Assembly (NCBI RefSeq): GCF_002849695.1
Contig: NZ_CP018937.1
Span: forward strand, 5,084,001 to 5,148,000
Source: Bacteroides fragilis
GTDB lineage: Bacteria; Bacteroidota; Bacteroidia; Bacteroidales; Bacteroidaceae
Direction of reading: 5' to 3'
Length of the DNA stretch: 64,000 nt
Below, piece by piece: positions 35,696-43,921 of this stretch. A program made the position numbers and the translations under genes. Numbering within the stretch: the stretch's first letter is position 1; every line of letters begins with the position of its first letter. The notes beneath the pieces are model-generated. The model was not told where the DNA came from. It ran no database searches and saw nothing but the letters and a program-made list of their open reading frames with translations.

Positions 35696-35731
35696 CCAAT
35701 TATATACTATTGAAGGATATACATTGAGCAT

Positions 35732-36164
35732 GAGCGTTTTGTTGCCTATTATTCTTATACTCCTCTGAAATTGGCGATTTCCTTTGACAAGAATAATATG
35801 GTAAACGCTTCTAACTACTTAAATATGTTTAGTTTAAAAGATACATCAACGCTCTCTAAACTGAGTGCAAAAATAATCAATAATTTATAAAAGGCAATAA
35901 TATTGATTCTTTATTTCATCATAAGTCCGGTTTAACTTTTTTCTTTTATGGAATTTGCCATAAACAGGAGGCGATAGAAAGAAGGAAGCGGTTCCCGGTA
36001 AGATGGAAAGAGGACGACATGGGGCTTGCTATTCTACATTTTTTATCCTCTTTCGGAGCTTATCTGTATTTTTATCGCAAAATAATCGCAAAAAGTGATA
36101 GATTGAATGAAATTATTCTTATTTTTGCAACATCTTATCAAAATCAAAAGTAGAAACAGAGACA
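35732..36164. other. Divergent promoter region between wza and thr operons
   Basis: No gene is seen. A minus-strand -7 element TATTTTTG (read from CAAAAATA near 35868) may start the wza leader transcript. On the plus strand TATTTTTG at 36120-36127 is the probable -7 element of the threonine operon. A short inverted repeat built on AAGAATAAT/ATTATTCTT lies near 35750-35790. Confidence 0.5.
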
Positions 36165-36254
36165 ATGATGCATTACTATCCACATACAGTCACATCGATG
36201 TGTATCCTGATGATCGGGACACAGGGGACAATGGGGATGACCCTTAGGGGTTAA
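36165..36254 (+). CDS. Candidate threonine-operon leader peptide
   Basis: A 29-codon open frame starting ATGATGCATTAC encodes MMHYYPHTVTSMCILM followed by IGTQGTMGMTLRG. It has five threonine, two isoleucine and six methionine codons, many clustered before the stop. It lies about 38 bases after the probable -7 element and 143 bases before thrA. This is the composition and position expected of an attenuation leader peptide for an operon that makes threonine. A small hairpin (GCTTAC/GTAAGC) lies downstream but lacks a long T-run, so terminator function is unproven. Confidence 0.55.
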   Translation: MMHYYPHTVTSMCILMIGTQGTMGMTLRG

Positions 36255-36397
36255 TATATAGTATGATGTGTATCTACGTGATTCACGCTTACAGGAAGTA
36301 AGCAAAACTCAATTTTATATTTTATTATTTGTATCAACAAAAGTGGTTTTGTATGCCTTAAGGAGCGTACAAAGCATTCCATTAAATAAGTATCTGC

Positions 36398-38833
36398 ATG
36401 AAAGTAATGAAATTCGGCGGAACGTCCGTAGGTTCCGTGAACAGCATTTTAAGCGTAAAGAAAATCGTAGAGTCTGCCGGTGAGCCGGTAATCGTTGTAG
36501 TGTCCGCATTGGGCGGGATCACTGACCAGTTGATTAGTACTTCCCGAATGGCCGCCACGGGCGATGCAGCTTACGAAGGGGCATATCGGGAAATAGTACG
36601 CCGTCACGAAGAAATGGTAATGGGAGTGATTCCTGCCGGAGAAACTCAAACTTTGTTGCACTATCAGGTGAATGAACTGCTTGATGAACTGAAAGATATT
36701 TTTCAGGGCATTTATCTGATTAAAGACCTTTCCCCGAAAACATCCGATACCATTGTCAGCTATGGTGAACGCCTGTCTTCACTGATTGCGTCACGGCTGA
36801 TTCAGGGGGCTGTGTGGTTCGATTCACGCACTTTTATCAAGACAGAAAAAAAACACAATAAGCATACACTGGATACGGAACTGACCAATCGGCTGGTGCG
36901 GGAGGCTTTCAAAGAGATTCCACAGGTATCACTCGTACCGGGATTTATTTCTTCTGATAAGGTTTCGGGAGACGTGACCAATCTGGGACGCGGTGGCTCC
37001 GACTATACTGCCGCCGTCATTGCCGCAGCCCTCGGTGCCGATAGCCTGGAGATATGGACAGATGTGGATGGCTTTATGACTGCCGATCCGCGGGTGATCA
37101 GTACGGCCTACACCATCAGTGAGCTGACCTATGTTGAAGCGACGGAGCTCTGTAACTTCGGTGCAAAAGTGGTTTATCCGCCTACCATCTATCCGGTGTG
37201 TCACAAGAATATACCGATTCTGATTAAAAACACATTTAATCCGGATGGGCAGGGAACGGTGATCAAGCAGCATGTAGACCATACGAAGAGCAAGGCCATC
37301 AAAGGTATTTCGTCTATCAACGACACGAGCCTGATTACGGTGCAAGGTTTAGGTATGGTGGGGGTGATCGGTGTAAACTACCGCATCTTTAAGGCGTTGG
37401 CAAAGAACGGCATCAGTGTGTTCCTCGTTTCGCAGGCTTCCTCAGAGAACAGTACCTCTATCGGTGTGCGTAATGCCGATGCCGATCTGGCTTGTGAGGT
37501 GCTGAACGAAGAGTTTGCCAAAGAGATCGAGATGGGTGAGATCTCGCCTATCCAGGCAGAAAAGAACCTGGCTACCGTGGCTATCGTAGGTGAGAATATG
37601 AAACATACACCGGGTATTGCCGGAAAGCTGTTCGGCACGCTGGGACGGAATGGCATCAATGTGATTGCCTGTGCGCAGGGAGCGTCCGAAACCAATATAT
37701 CGTTTGTGGTCGATTCAAAATCACTGCGTAAATCGCTGAACGTGATCCACGACTCTTTCTTCCTCTCGGAATACCAGGTGCTCAACCTCTTTATCTGCGG
37801 TGTGGGTACGGTGGGTGGAAGCCTTGTCGAACAGATACGCCAGCAACAGAAGAAACTGATGATGGAGAATGGGCTGAAACTGCATGTGGTGGGTATCATC
37901 GATGCGACGAAAGCGATGTTCAGCCGTGCCGGATTCGACTTGGGCAACTATCGTGAGGAGTTGAAAGAGAAAGGAACCGACAGTTCGCTGGACACTATCC
38001 GCGAAGAGATTATCGGCATGAACATATTCAACTCGGTATTTGTGGATTGTACGGCCAGTCCGGACATCGCCTCTTTGTATAAGGACTTCCTGCAACACAA
38101 CATCTCTGTGGTGGCAGCCAATAAGATCGCTGCTTCGTCGGCTTACGAGAATTACCGCGAACTGAAACTGATAGCCCGTCAGCGTGGTGTGAAATATCTG
38201 TTTGAAACCAACGTAGGTGCCGGACTTCCGATTATTAATACCATCAATGACCTGATACATAGCGGTGACAAGATCCTGAAAATCGAAGCTGTCCTTTCGG
38301 GCACACTGAACTATATCTTCAATAAGATCAGTGCCGATGTGCCTTTCAGCCGTACCATCAAGATGGCGCAGGAGGAACGCTACTCCGAACCTGATCCGCG
38401 TATCGACCTTAGTGGCAAGGATGTGATCCGTAAGCTGGTGATCCTGGCCCGCGAAGCCGGATATAAGCTGGAGCAGGAAGAGGTTGAAAAGAATCTGTTT
38501 GTGCCGAACGACTTTTTCGAAGGTTCGCTGGAAGACTTCTGGAAGAAGGTACCCAGTCTGGATGCTGACTTCGAAGCCCGTCGCAAGGTGCTCGAAAGCG
38601 AGAATAAACATTGGCGTTTCGTTGCCAAGCTGGAAAACGGTAAGGCATCCGTAGGCTTGCAGGAAGTGGACCGCAACCATCCTTTCTACGGACTGGAGGG
38701 CAGCAACAACATCATCTTGCTGACTACCGAGCGCTATAAGGAATACCCGATGATGATTCAGGGATACGGTGCGGGTGCCGGAGTGACAGCCGCCGGTGTG
38801 TTTGCCGACATCATGAGTATTGCAAACGTATAA
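36398..38833 (+). CDS. thrA: Bifunctional aspartokinase / homoserine dehydrogenase
   Basis: The 811-residue fusion catalyses phosphorylation of aspartate and reduction of aspartate semialdehyde to homoserine. The N-terminal kinase starts MKVMKFGGTSVGS and includes RGGSDYTAAVIAAALGA. A central ACT region (about 310-450: ITVQGLGMVGVIGV) is the likely site of feedback by threonine. The C-terminal dehydrogenase starts at FICGVGTVGG near residue 466 and includes the SGTLNYI segment. It is the first structural gene after the candidate leader peptide and is followed after 10 bases by the PGM-type gene. Confidence 0.97.
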   Translation: MKVMKFGGTSVGSVNSILSVKKIVESAGEPVIVVVSALGGITDQLISTSRMAATGDAAYEGAYREIVRRHEEMVMGVIPAGETQTLLHYQVNELLDELKDIFQGIYLIKDLSPKTSDTIVSYGERLSSLIASRLIQGAVWFDSRTFIKTEKKHNKHTLDTELTNRLVREAFKEIPQVSLVPGFISSDKVSGDVTNLGRGGSDYTAAVIAAALGADSLEIWTDVDGFMTADPRVISTAYTISELTYVEATELCNFGAKVVYPPTIYPVCHKNIPILIKNTFNPDGQGTVIKQHVDHTKSKAIKGISSINDTSLITVQGLGMVGVIGVNYRIFKALAKNGISVFLVSQASSENSTSIGVRNADADLACEVLNEEFAKEIEMGEISPIQAEKNLATVAIVGENMKHTPGIAGKLFGTLGRNGINVIACAQGASETNISFVVDSKSLRKSLNVIHDSFFLSEYQVLNLFICGVGTVGGSLVEQIRQQQKKLMMENGLKLHVVGIIDATKAMFSRAGFDLGNYREELKEKGTDSSLDTIREEIIGMNIFNSVFVDCTASPDIASLYKDFLQHNISVVAANKIAASSAYENYRELKLIARQRGVKYLFETNVGAGLPIINTINDLIHSGDKILKIEAVLSGTLNYIFNKISADVPFSRTIKMAQEERYSEPDPRIDLSGKDVIRKLVILAREAGYKLEQEEVEKNLFVPNDFFEGSLEDFWKKVPSLDADFEARRKVLESENKHWRFVAKLENGKASVGLQEVDRNHPFYGLEGSNNIILLTTERYKEYPMMIQGYGAGAGVTAAGVFADIMSIANV

Positions 38834-38843
38834 AAAGAAGCTT

Positions 38844-40055
38844 ATGAAACACATCATCATACTGGGCGATGGAATGGCCGACTGGCCTGTGAAATCGTTG
38901 GGAGGCAAGACGCTCCTGCAATATGCACAAACGCCTTATATGGATAAACTGGCCCGCATGGGACGGGTCGGACGGTTGGTGACCGTAGCCGACGGGTTTC
39001 ATCCGGGAAGTGAAGTAGCCAACATGTCGGTTTTGGGATACAATCTTCCGCAGGTATACGAAGGGCGCGGGCCGCTTGAGGCCGCCAGTATCGGTGTAGA
39101 TCTGCAGCCGGGCGAGATGGCGATGCGTTGCAACCTGATTTGTACGGAAGGGGATATCCTGAAGAACCATTCGGCCGGGCATATCACCACGGAAGAGGCG
39201 GATGTGTTGATTCAATATCTTCAGGAGAAGTTAGGTGACGACCGGGTGCGGTTCCATACCGGTGTGCAATACCGCCATTTGCTGGTGGTGAAAGGGGGGA
39301 ACAAGCAGTTGGACTGCACTCCGCCGCACGATGTGCCTTTAAAGCCTTTCCGTCCGCTGATGGTGAAACCGCTGGTGCCGGAGGCCGAAGAGACAGCCGG
39401 CTTGCTCAACGAACTGATCCTGAAGTCGCAGGAACTGCTGAAGGATCATCCGCTGAACCTGAAGCGGATGGCCGAAGGCAAGGACCCTGCCAACAGTATC
39501 TGGCCGTGGAGTTCGGGTTATCGTCCGCAGATGGAACGTCTGTCCGATACATTTCCGCAAGTGAAGAGGGGAGCCGTAATCTCGGCTGTCGATCTGATCA
39601 ACGGTATCGGATATTATGCCGGACTGCGCCGCATCGCGGTGGAAGGGGCGACGGGACTGTACGACACCAACTATGAGAATAAGGTGGCCGCCGCATTGGA
39701 AGCCTTGAGGACGGATGACTTTGTCTATCTGCACATCGAAGCCAGTGACGAAGCCGGGCACGAAGGTGACGTGGCACTGAAGTTGCGGACCATCGAGAAC
39801 CTGGACAGCCGTGCCGTAGGCCCTGTCTACGAGGCGGTGAAGGATTGGGACGAACCGGTGGCCATCGCCGTATTGCCCGACCATCCCACTCCTTGCGAGC
39901 TGCGCACGCATACCAATGAACCGGTACCGTTCTTCATCTGGTATCCGGGCATCGAACCGGACAGCGTACAGACCTTCGACGAGATAGCAGCCGTGGAGGG
40001 CAGCTACGGACTGATGAAGGAGGATGAGTTTATTAAAGAGTTTATGAATCATTAG
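38844..40055 (+). CDS. Proposed homoserine kinase, PGM (ApgM) superfamily
   Basis: The 403-residue protein starts MKHIIILGDGMADWPVKSLG and has alkaline-phosphatase-superfamily metal motifs: DGMAD and the VLPDHPTP segment near the C terminus. It also shows PGSEVANMSVLGYN with the catalytic serine-region fold. By sequence it is cofactor-independent phosphoglycerate mutase-like. It sits between thrA and thrC, and no GHMP-type homoserine kinase is present in the operon. A subset of this superfamily in such operons is proposed to be homoserine kinase, and I adopt that as the likely role. The start at 38844 is chosen over 38820, which overlaps thrA. Confidence 0.82.
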   Translation: MKHIIILGDGMADWPVKSLGGKTLLQYAQTPYMDKLARMGRVGRLVTVADGFHPGSEVANMSVLGYNLPQVYEGRGPLEAASIGVDLQPGEMAMRCNLICTEGDILKNHSAGHITTEEADVLIQYLQEKLGDDRVRFHTGVQYRHLLVVKGGNKQLDCTPPHDVPLKPFRPLMVKPLVPEAEETAGLLNELILKSQELLKDHPLNLKRMAEGKDPANSIWPWSSGYRPQMERLSDTFPQVKRGAVISAVDLINGIGYYAGLRRIAVEGATGLYDTNYENKVAAALEALRTDDFVYLHIEASDEAGHEGDVALKLRTIENLDSRAVGPVYEAVKDWDEPVAIAVLPDHPTPCELRTHTNEPVPFFIWYPGIEPDSVQTFDEIAAVEGSYGLMKEDEFIKEFMNH

Positions 40056-40064
40056 CGAATACGG

Positions 40065-40161
40065 TTCACCACAGATTACACGGATTAACACAGAACTTTT
40101 AATCTTAAATATCAACGATCTATATTATTAATCTGCGAAAATCTGTGTAATCTGTGGTGAA
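40065..40161. repeat. Miniature inverted-repeat element, ATTACACGG type
   Basis: This 97-base element has the left arm TTCACCACAGATTACACGGA then TTAACACAGA (40065-40094), identical to the arm of the GxxExxY element. Its right arm ends TGTGTAATCTGTGGTGAA (40144-40161) with a small duplication. The interior (about 36 bases) has no gene. It lies between the homoserine-kinase gene and thrC, and the polycistronic message would carry it as a hairpin. Confidence 0.85.
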
Positions 40162-40204
40162 ACGGAAATGAAACATTTAGCGCATAATCATTATAAAAGT
40201 ATCT

Positions 40205-41506
40205 ATGAAATATTATAGCACAAACAAGCAGGCACCGCTTGCTTCACTTGAAGAAGCAGTGGTAAAAGGGCTTGCTTCCGATAAGGGCTTATTTATGCCC
40301 ATGACCATCCGGCGTTTGCCGCAGGAGTTTTACGACGAGATAGACAGCCTTTCTTTTCAGGAGATCGCATATCGGGTGGCGGATGCCTTTTTTGGCGAAG
40401 ATGTCCCGGCGGAAATATTGAAAGAGATCGTTTATGACACATTGAACTTTGATGTTCCGCTGGTACAGGTTAAGGACAACATCTACTCACTGGAGCTTTT
40501 CCACGGTCCCACGCTTGCCTTTAAGGATGTGGGCGGACGGTTTATGGCCCGTTTGCTGAGCTACTTTATCCGCAAGGAAGGCAGGAAGCAGGTGAATGTG
40601 CTGGTGGCTACCTCCGGAGATACGGGCAGTGCCGTGGCCAATGGCTTTCTGGGAGTGGAAGGCATCCATGTGTATGTGCTCTATCCGAAGGGAAAGGTGA
40701 GTGAGATACAAGAAAAACAGTTCACTACGCTGGGGCAGAATATCACGGCACTCGAAGTGGACGGCACTTTCGACGACTGTCAGGCGCTGGTGAAAGCGGC
40801 CTTTATGGATAGTGAACTGAACGAGCGGTTGTTGCTGACTTCGGCCAACTCCATCAATGTGGCCCGTTTCCTGCCGCAGGCTTTCTATTACTTCTACGCT
40901 TACGCACAGTTGAAACGGGCGGGACGGGCAGCGAATGCCGTCATCTGCGTGCCGAGCGGAAACTTCGGAAACATTACGGCAGGCTTGTTCGGTAAGAAGA
41001 TGGGGTTGCCCATCCGGCGTTTTATCGCTGCCAATAACAGGAATGACATTTTCTATCAATACTTGCAGACGGGGCAGTACAATCCTCGTCCGTCGGTTGC
41101 TACCATTGCCAATGCGATGGATGTGGGCGATCCGAGTAACTTTGCCCGTGTACTCGATCTGTATGGTGACTCGCATGCGGCTGTCGCAGCCGAGATTTCC
41201 GGTGCGACGTATACCGACGGGCAGATCCGTGAGACTGTGAAAACCGTATGGCAGGAGACCGGCTATCTGCTCGATCCCCACGGTGCATGCGGCTTCCGTG
41301 CCTTGGAAGAGGGCTTGCAGCCGGGTGAGACAGGTGTCTTCCTGGAGACGGCCCATCCGGCAAAATTCTTGCAGACGGTTGAGGCCATCATCGGTACTGA
41401 GGTCGAGATACCTGCCAAACTCCGGGCATTTATGAAAGGTGAGAAGCAAAGCTTGCCGATGACGAAGGAGTTTGCCGATTTCAAGAGCTACCTGCTGGGC
41501 AGGTAG
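40205..41506 (+). CDS. thrC: Threonine synthase
   Basis: Threonine synthase converts phosphohomoserine to threonine with PLP. The 433-residue length is standard. The N terminus YYSTNKQAPLASLEEAVVKG, the PLP lysine in GPTLAFKDVGGRF near residue 106, the phosphate-binding VATSGDTGSAVA and the segment VPSGNFGNITAGLFG are all present. It is the last gene of the threonine operon, separated from the kinase gene by a miniature inverted-repeat element. Its stop is followed by a repeat-rich gap. Confidence 0.97.
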   Translation: MKYYSTNKQAPLASLEEAVVKGLASDKGLFMPMTIRRLPQEFYDEIDSLSFQEIAYRVADAFFGEDVPAEILKEIVYDTLNFDVPLVQVKDNIYSLELFHGPTLAFKDVGGRFMARLLSYFIRKEGRKQVNVLVATSGDTGSAVANGFLGVEGIHVYVLYPKGKVSEIQEKQFTTLGQNITALEVDGTFDDCQALVKAAFMDSELNERLLLTSANSINVARFLPQAFYYFYAYAQLKRAGRAANAVICVPSGNFGNITAGLFGKKMGLPIRRFIAANNRNDIFYQYLQTGQYNPRPSVATIANAMDVGDPSNFARVLDLYGDSHAAVAAEISGATYTDGQIRETVKTVWQETGYLLDPHGACGFRALEEGLQPGETGVFLETAHPAKFLQTVEAIIGTEVEIPAKLRAFMKGEKQSLPMTKEFADFKSYLLGR

Positions 41507-41831
41507 AAACTCACCCCTAAGGGTACAGGGTGACACATGAGGGCACAGGGTGACGCAGACGATTTAGGTCATGGATTATTGACGTGAATACTCTGTGCCG
41601 CTCTGTGCCCTCGGTGGTGAAATATGCTTTTTCCCCCGCCGCCGGCTTTTCCCCCGGATTCGCTTCCGCGCGCACGCGGTTTTTTTTCGTCCCGCACGTG
41701 GGTGAAAGCCGGTTCTTGTGTAAAACTAAATAACTGGAATCCGCTTTCCGCTCCGGGCTTTATCGCCCTCCTTTTCCCGAACTTTCCGCCGCCTCTTTTG
41801 TTGTACCCCAATAAAACCTAACCCCTCGTGT
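41507..41831. other. Intergenic region after thrC with a repeat remnant
   Basis: Apart from one arm of the CACAGAG inverted repeat (41590-41621) and tandem-like words (AGGGTACAGGGTGAC, AGGGCACAGGGTGAC) around 41518-41553, I see nothing in this 325-base gap. A GC-rich stretch follows. The promoter of the transporter gene is not obvious. Confidence 0.5.
41590..41621 (-). repeat. Single arm of a CACAGAG inverted repeat
   Basis: ACTCTGTGCCGCTCTGTGCC then CTCGGTGGTGAA matches the right arm of the CACAGAG elements with several changes. No matching left arm is present; the GGGTACAGGG words upstream may be its decayed partner. It looks like an inactive remnant. Confidence 0.65.
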
Positions 41832-42782
41832 ATGATGAAGAATAAAAAAGTGGAGGCCAATCTGAGCATGGTGGTGTCCAAAACCTTTAGCGGATTGAAT
41901 ATGAATGCGTTGAAATACCTGCTTCCCGTGTGGGTCAGCCCTCTTTCGGGAGTGGCCCTCCGGTGCGTGTTTGCCGCCGTTGCTTTCTGGATCATCGGAA
42001 TGTTTGTCAAGCCCGAGACTTCTACCCGCAAAGAAAAGATCTACCTTTTCCTCCTTGGTGCGTTGGGCATTTACGGTTTTATGTTTCTCTATCTGGTGGG
42101 GCTGAGTAAGACGACCCCCGTCTCCAGTTCCATTTTCACCAGTCTCCAGCCCATTTGGGTGTTTGTCATCGCCGTTGTCTTTTTCAAAGAGAAAATCAGT
42201 GTCCTGAAGGTTGCCGGCATCTCCCTCGGACTTGGCGGTGCCATCCTCTGTATCCTGGCACAAAAGAGTGACGACTTGGCTTCGGACGCCCTGACGGGGA
42301 ACGTGCTATGCTTGTTGAGTTCGATTGCCTATGCCATCTATCTGGTGGCGAGCAACCGTATCCTGAAATCGGTCGGGATGTTTACGGTGCTGAAGTATAC
42401 CTTTGCCGGAGCGGCCTTTTCGAGCATTCTGGTCTCTGCCATCACCGGTTTTCACGCACCGGTATTTTCCGGACCGGTGCATTGGTTTCCGTTGTCCGTT
42501 CTCCTGTTCGTCCTGATTTTCCCTACGGTCGTCAGTTATCTGCTGGTGCCCATAGGACTGAAATATCTGAAGACTACCGTAGTCGCCATTTATGGTTATC
42601 TGATTCTGATGGTGGCTACCATCGTTTCCCTGTTGGTCGGGCAGGACCGATTCAGCTGGGCGCAGACCATTGCCATCGGCATGATATGCATCAGTGTCTA
42701 TCTGGTCGAGGTGGCCGAAACGAAGGAGAAACCTCTCAGTAATTCAGATAAACCAGGTAGTCTCCCTCCGCATGGATCGTGA
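41832..42782 (+). CDS. EamA/DMT-family transporter
   Basis: The 316-residue protein has ten hydrophobic helices in two EamA-type halves (about 10-150 and 155-300), as in drug/metabolite transporters. The segment VGLSKTTPVSSSIFTSLQPI is typical. Substrate cannot be predicted. The first ATG pair at 41832/41835 are both possible starts. Its C-terminal end overlaps the end of the convergent thiamine pyrophosphokinase gene by 47 bases. Confidence 0.88.
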   Translation: MMKNKKVEANLSMVVSKTFSGLNMNALKYLLPVWVSPLSGVALRCVFAAVAFWIIGMFVKPETSTRKEKIYLFLLGALGIYGFMFLYLVGLSKTTPVSSSIFTSLQPIWVFVIAVVFFKEKISVLKVAGISLGLGGAILCILAQKSDDLASDALTGNVLCLLSSIAYAIYLVASNRILKSVGMFTVLKYTFAGAAFSSILVSAITGFHAPVFSGPVHWFPLSVLLFVLIFPTVVSYLLVPIGLKYLKTTVVAIYGYLILMVATIVSLLVGQDRFSWAQTIAIGMICISVYLVEVAETKEKPLSNSDKPGSLPPHGS

Positions 42783-43359
42783 ACTCGCCACCTGTCGCCT
42801 CGTTCAGTGTCCCTTGCCACCAGTTGTCGAAGTCGCTGAGCGGGTATACCAATCCCTCTCCTCTGAGTCCGGTGGCACCGAAATTAAAGACAGAGACCTG
42901 TTGTCCGGGGCGTGATTTGAAAGTGTTCCGTCCCGATGCGGGGACGAACATGCCATGATCGGTCAGCATCGTCACCTGTGCTCCCACCTTCATATAATCC
43001 ACCAGCAGGCTGATGTTTCCCAATGTATGGTCTTCCCGTTTGCCGGTTGCGCCTACAAGGATGATCACCTTCTTGCCTTGGTCCAGCAGGAAATGGACCG
43101 CTTTGGTCTGATCGTTCGTCTCCTGGTCGTCTATCTGATGGAATATTTCCCTGAAACGGTCTTTATTCTCCGCCGAGAGGGAGTCCCCGTCACCGATGAT
43201 GGCATTCGGGATGAATCCCCGGCGGATGTGTTCATCGGCCGATCCGTCACAGCATACCACATAGGGAGCCATGATCAGCATGGTTTCGGGCATGGAGTGG
43301 GTTGGATATTCGCCGTTGCCCAGTATCACGGCATCCATATCGATATCATTTACTTTCAT
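42736..43359 (-). CDS. Thiamine pyrophosphokinase
   Basis: The 207-residue protein transfers a pyrophosphate group from ATP to thiamine. It has the family motif VVCCDGSADEHIRRGFIP, the catalytic GDGDSLS segment, and VGATGKREDHTLGNI. It is the last gene of a TPP-riboswitch operon, after an outer-membrane receptor and a PnuT-type permease, which supports thiamine salvage over de novo synthesis. The start at 43359 overlaps the permease gene by 14 bases. Confidence 0.93.
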   Translation of the reverse strand: MKVNDIDMDAVILGNGEYPTHSMPETMLIMAPYVVCCDGSADEHIRRGFIPNAIIGDGDSLSAENKDRFREIFHQIDDQETNDQTKAVHFLLDQGKKVIILVGATGKREDHTLGNISLLVDYMKVGAQVTMLTDHGMFVPASGRNTFKSRPGQQVSVFNFGATGLRGEGLVYPLSDFDNWWQGTLNEATGGEFTIHAEGDYLVYLNY

Positions 43360-43918
43360 AGTGCATCATTTGTTTCCATTTAAAGTAGCCAAAGATAGCA
43401 ATTATTGAGTAAAGTCCGTAAAGGGCGGATGTGAAATAAAGCTCTTTGTAAATGTAGAGTCCGCAGCATACCACGTCGACCAGTATCCATGCCCACCATT
43501 GTTCTACGTATTTGCGCGCCAGCATCCACATGCCGATGATGCTCAGTGCCGTGGTAAACGAATCGAGCCAGGGTACGTTGCTGTCCGTGAACCGGATCAG
43601 TATCCAGGCAATGCCGAAGAAGGCTGCTAAGAATACCGCGGTCAGCGGAAGATACCTTTTCAGCGGAGTATGTGTGATGGGGAGTTCGGCTTTCGACTCG
43701 CGGCCGGCACCCCGCATCCAGACAATCCATCCGTAAACGGCCGCCAGCAGATAGTAGATGTTGATTCCGAAGTCGGCATACAGTCCCGCCCGGTAGTAGA
43801 CGAAGATGTAGATGGCAGGCATGATGATGCCCGCTATCCAGAGGTAAATGCTGGCACGGTATTCCAGCCAGAGATAAATCAGCCCGATCAGGGTACCTGT
43901 GATTTCGAGGTAGTTCAT
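43346..43918 (-). CDS. pnuT: PnuC/PnuT-family thiamine permease
   Basis: The 190-residue protein has seven hydrophobic helices and the NMN-transporter (PnuC) family pattern (YLWLEYRASIYLWIAGIIMP, WAWILVDVVCCGLYIYKE). PnuC homologues in Bacteroidetes next to thiamine pyrophosphokinase under TPP control are considered thiamine transporters and named PnuT. Here it is co-transcribed with both partner genes, downstream of a TPP riboswitch. It starts three bases after the receptor gene stop. Confidence 0.88.
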   Translation of the reverse strand: MNYLEITGTLIGLIYLWLEYRASIYLWIAGIIMPAIYIFVYYRAGLYADFGINIYYLLAAVYGWIVWMRGAGRESKAELPITHTPLKRYLPLTAVFLAAFFGIAWILIRFTDSNVPWLDSFTTALSIIGMWMLARKYVEQWWAWILVDVVCCGLYIYKELYFTSALYGLYSIIAIFGYFKWKQMMHYESK

Positions 43919-43921
43919 GGC

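Noticed and set aside
35564..35731. N-terminal extension of the Wza-like lipoprotein
   Set aside because: The extension is translated leader hairpin sequence and would bury the lipoprotein signal peptide.
36268..36483. 71-codon frame overlapping the start of thrA
   Set aside because: It overlaps thrA out of frame and lacks a start context; thrA is certain.
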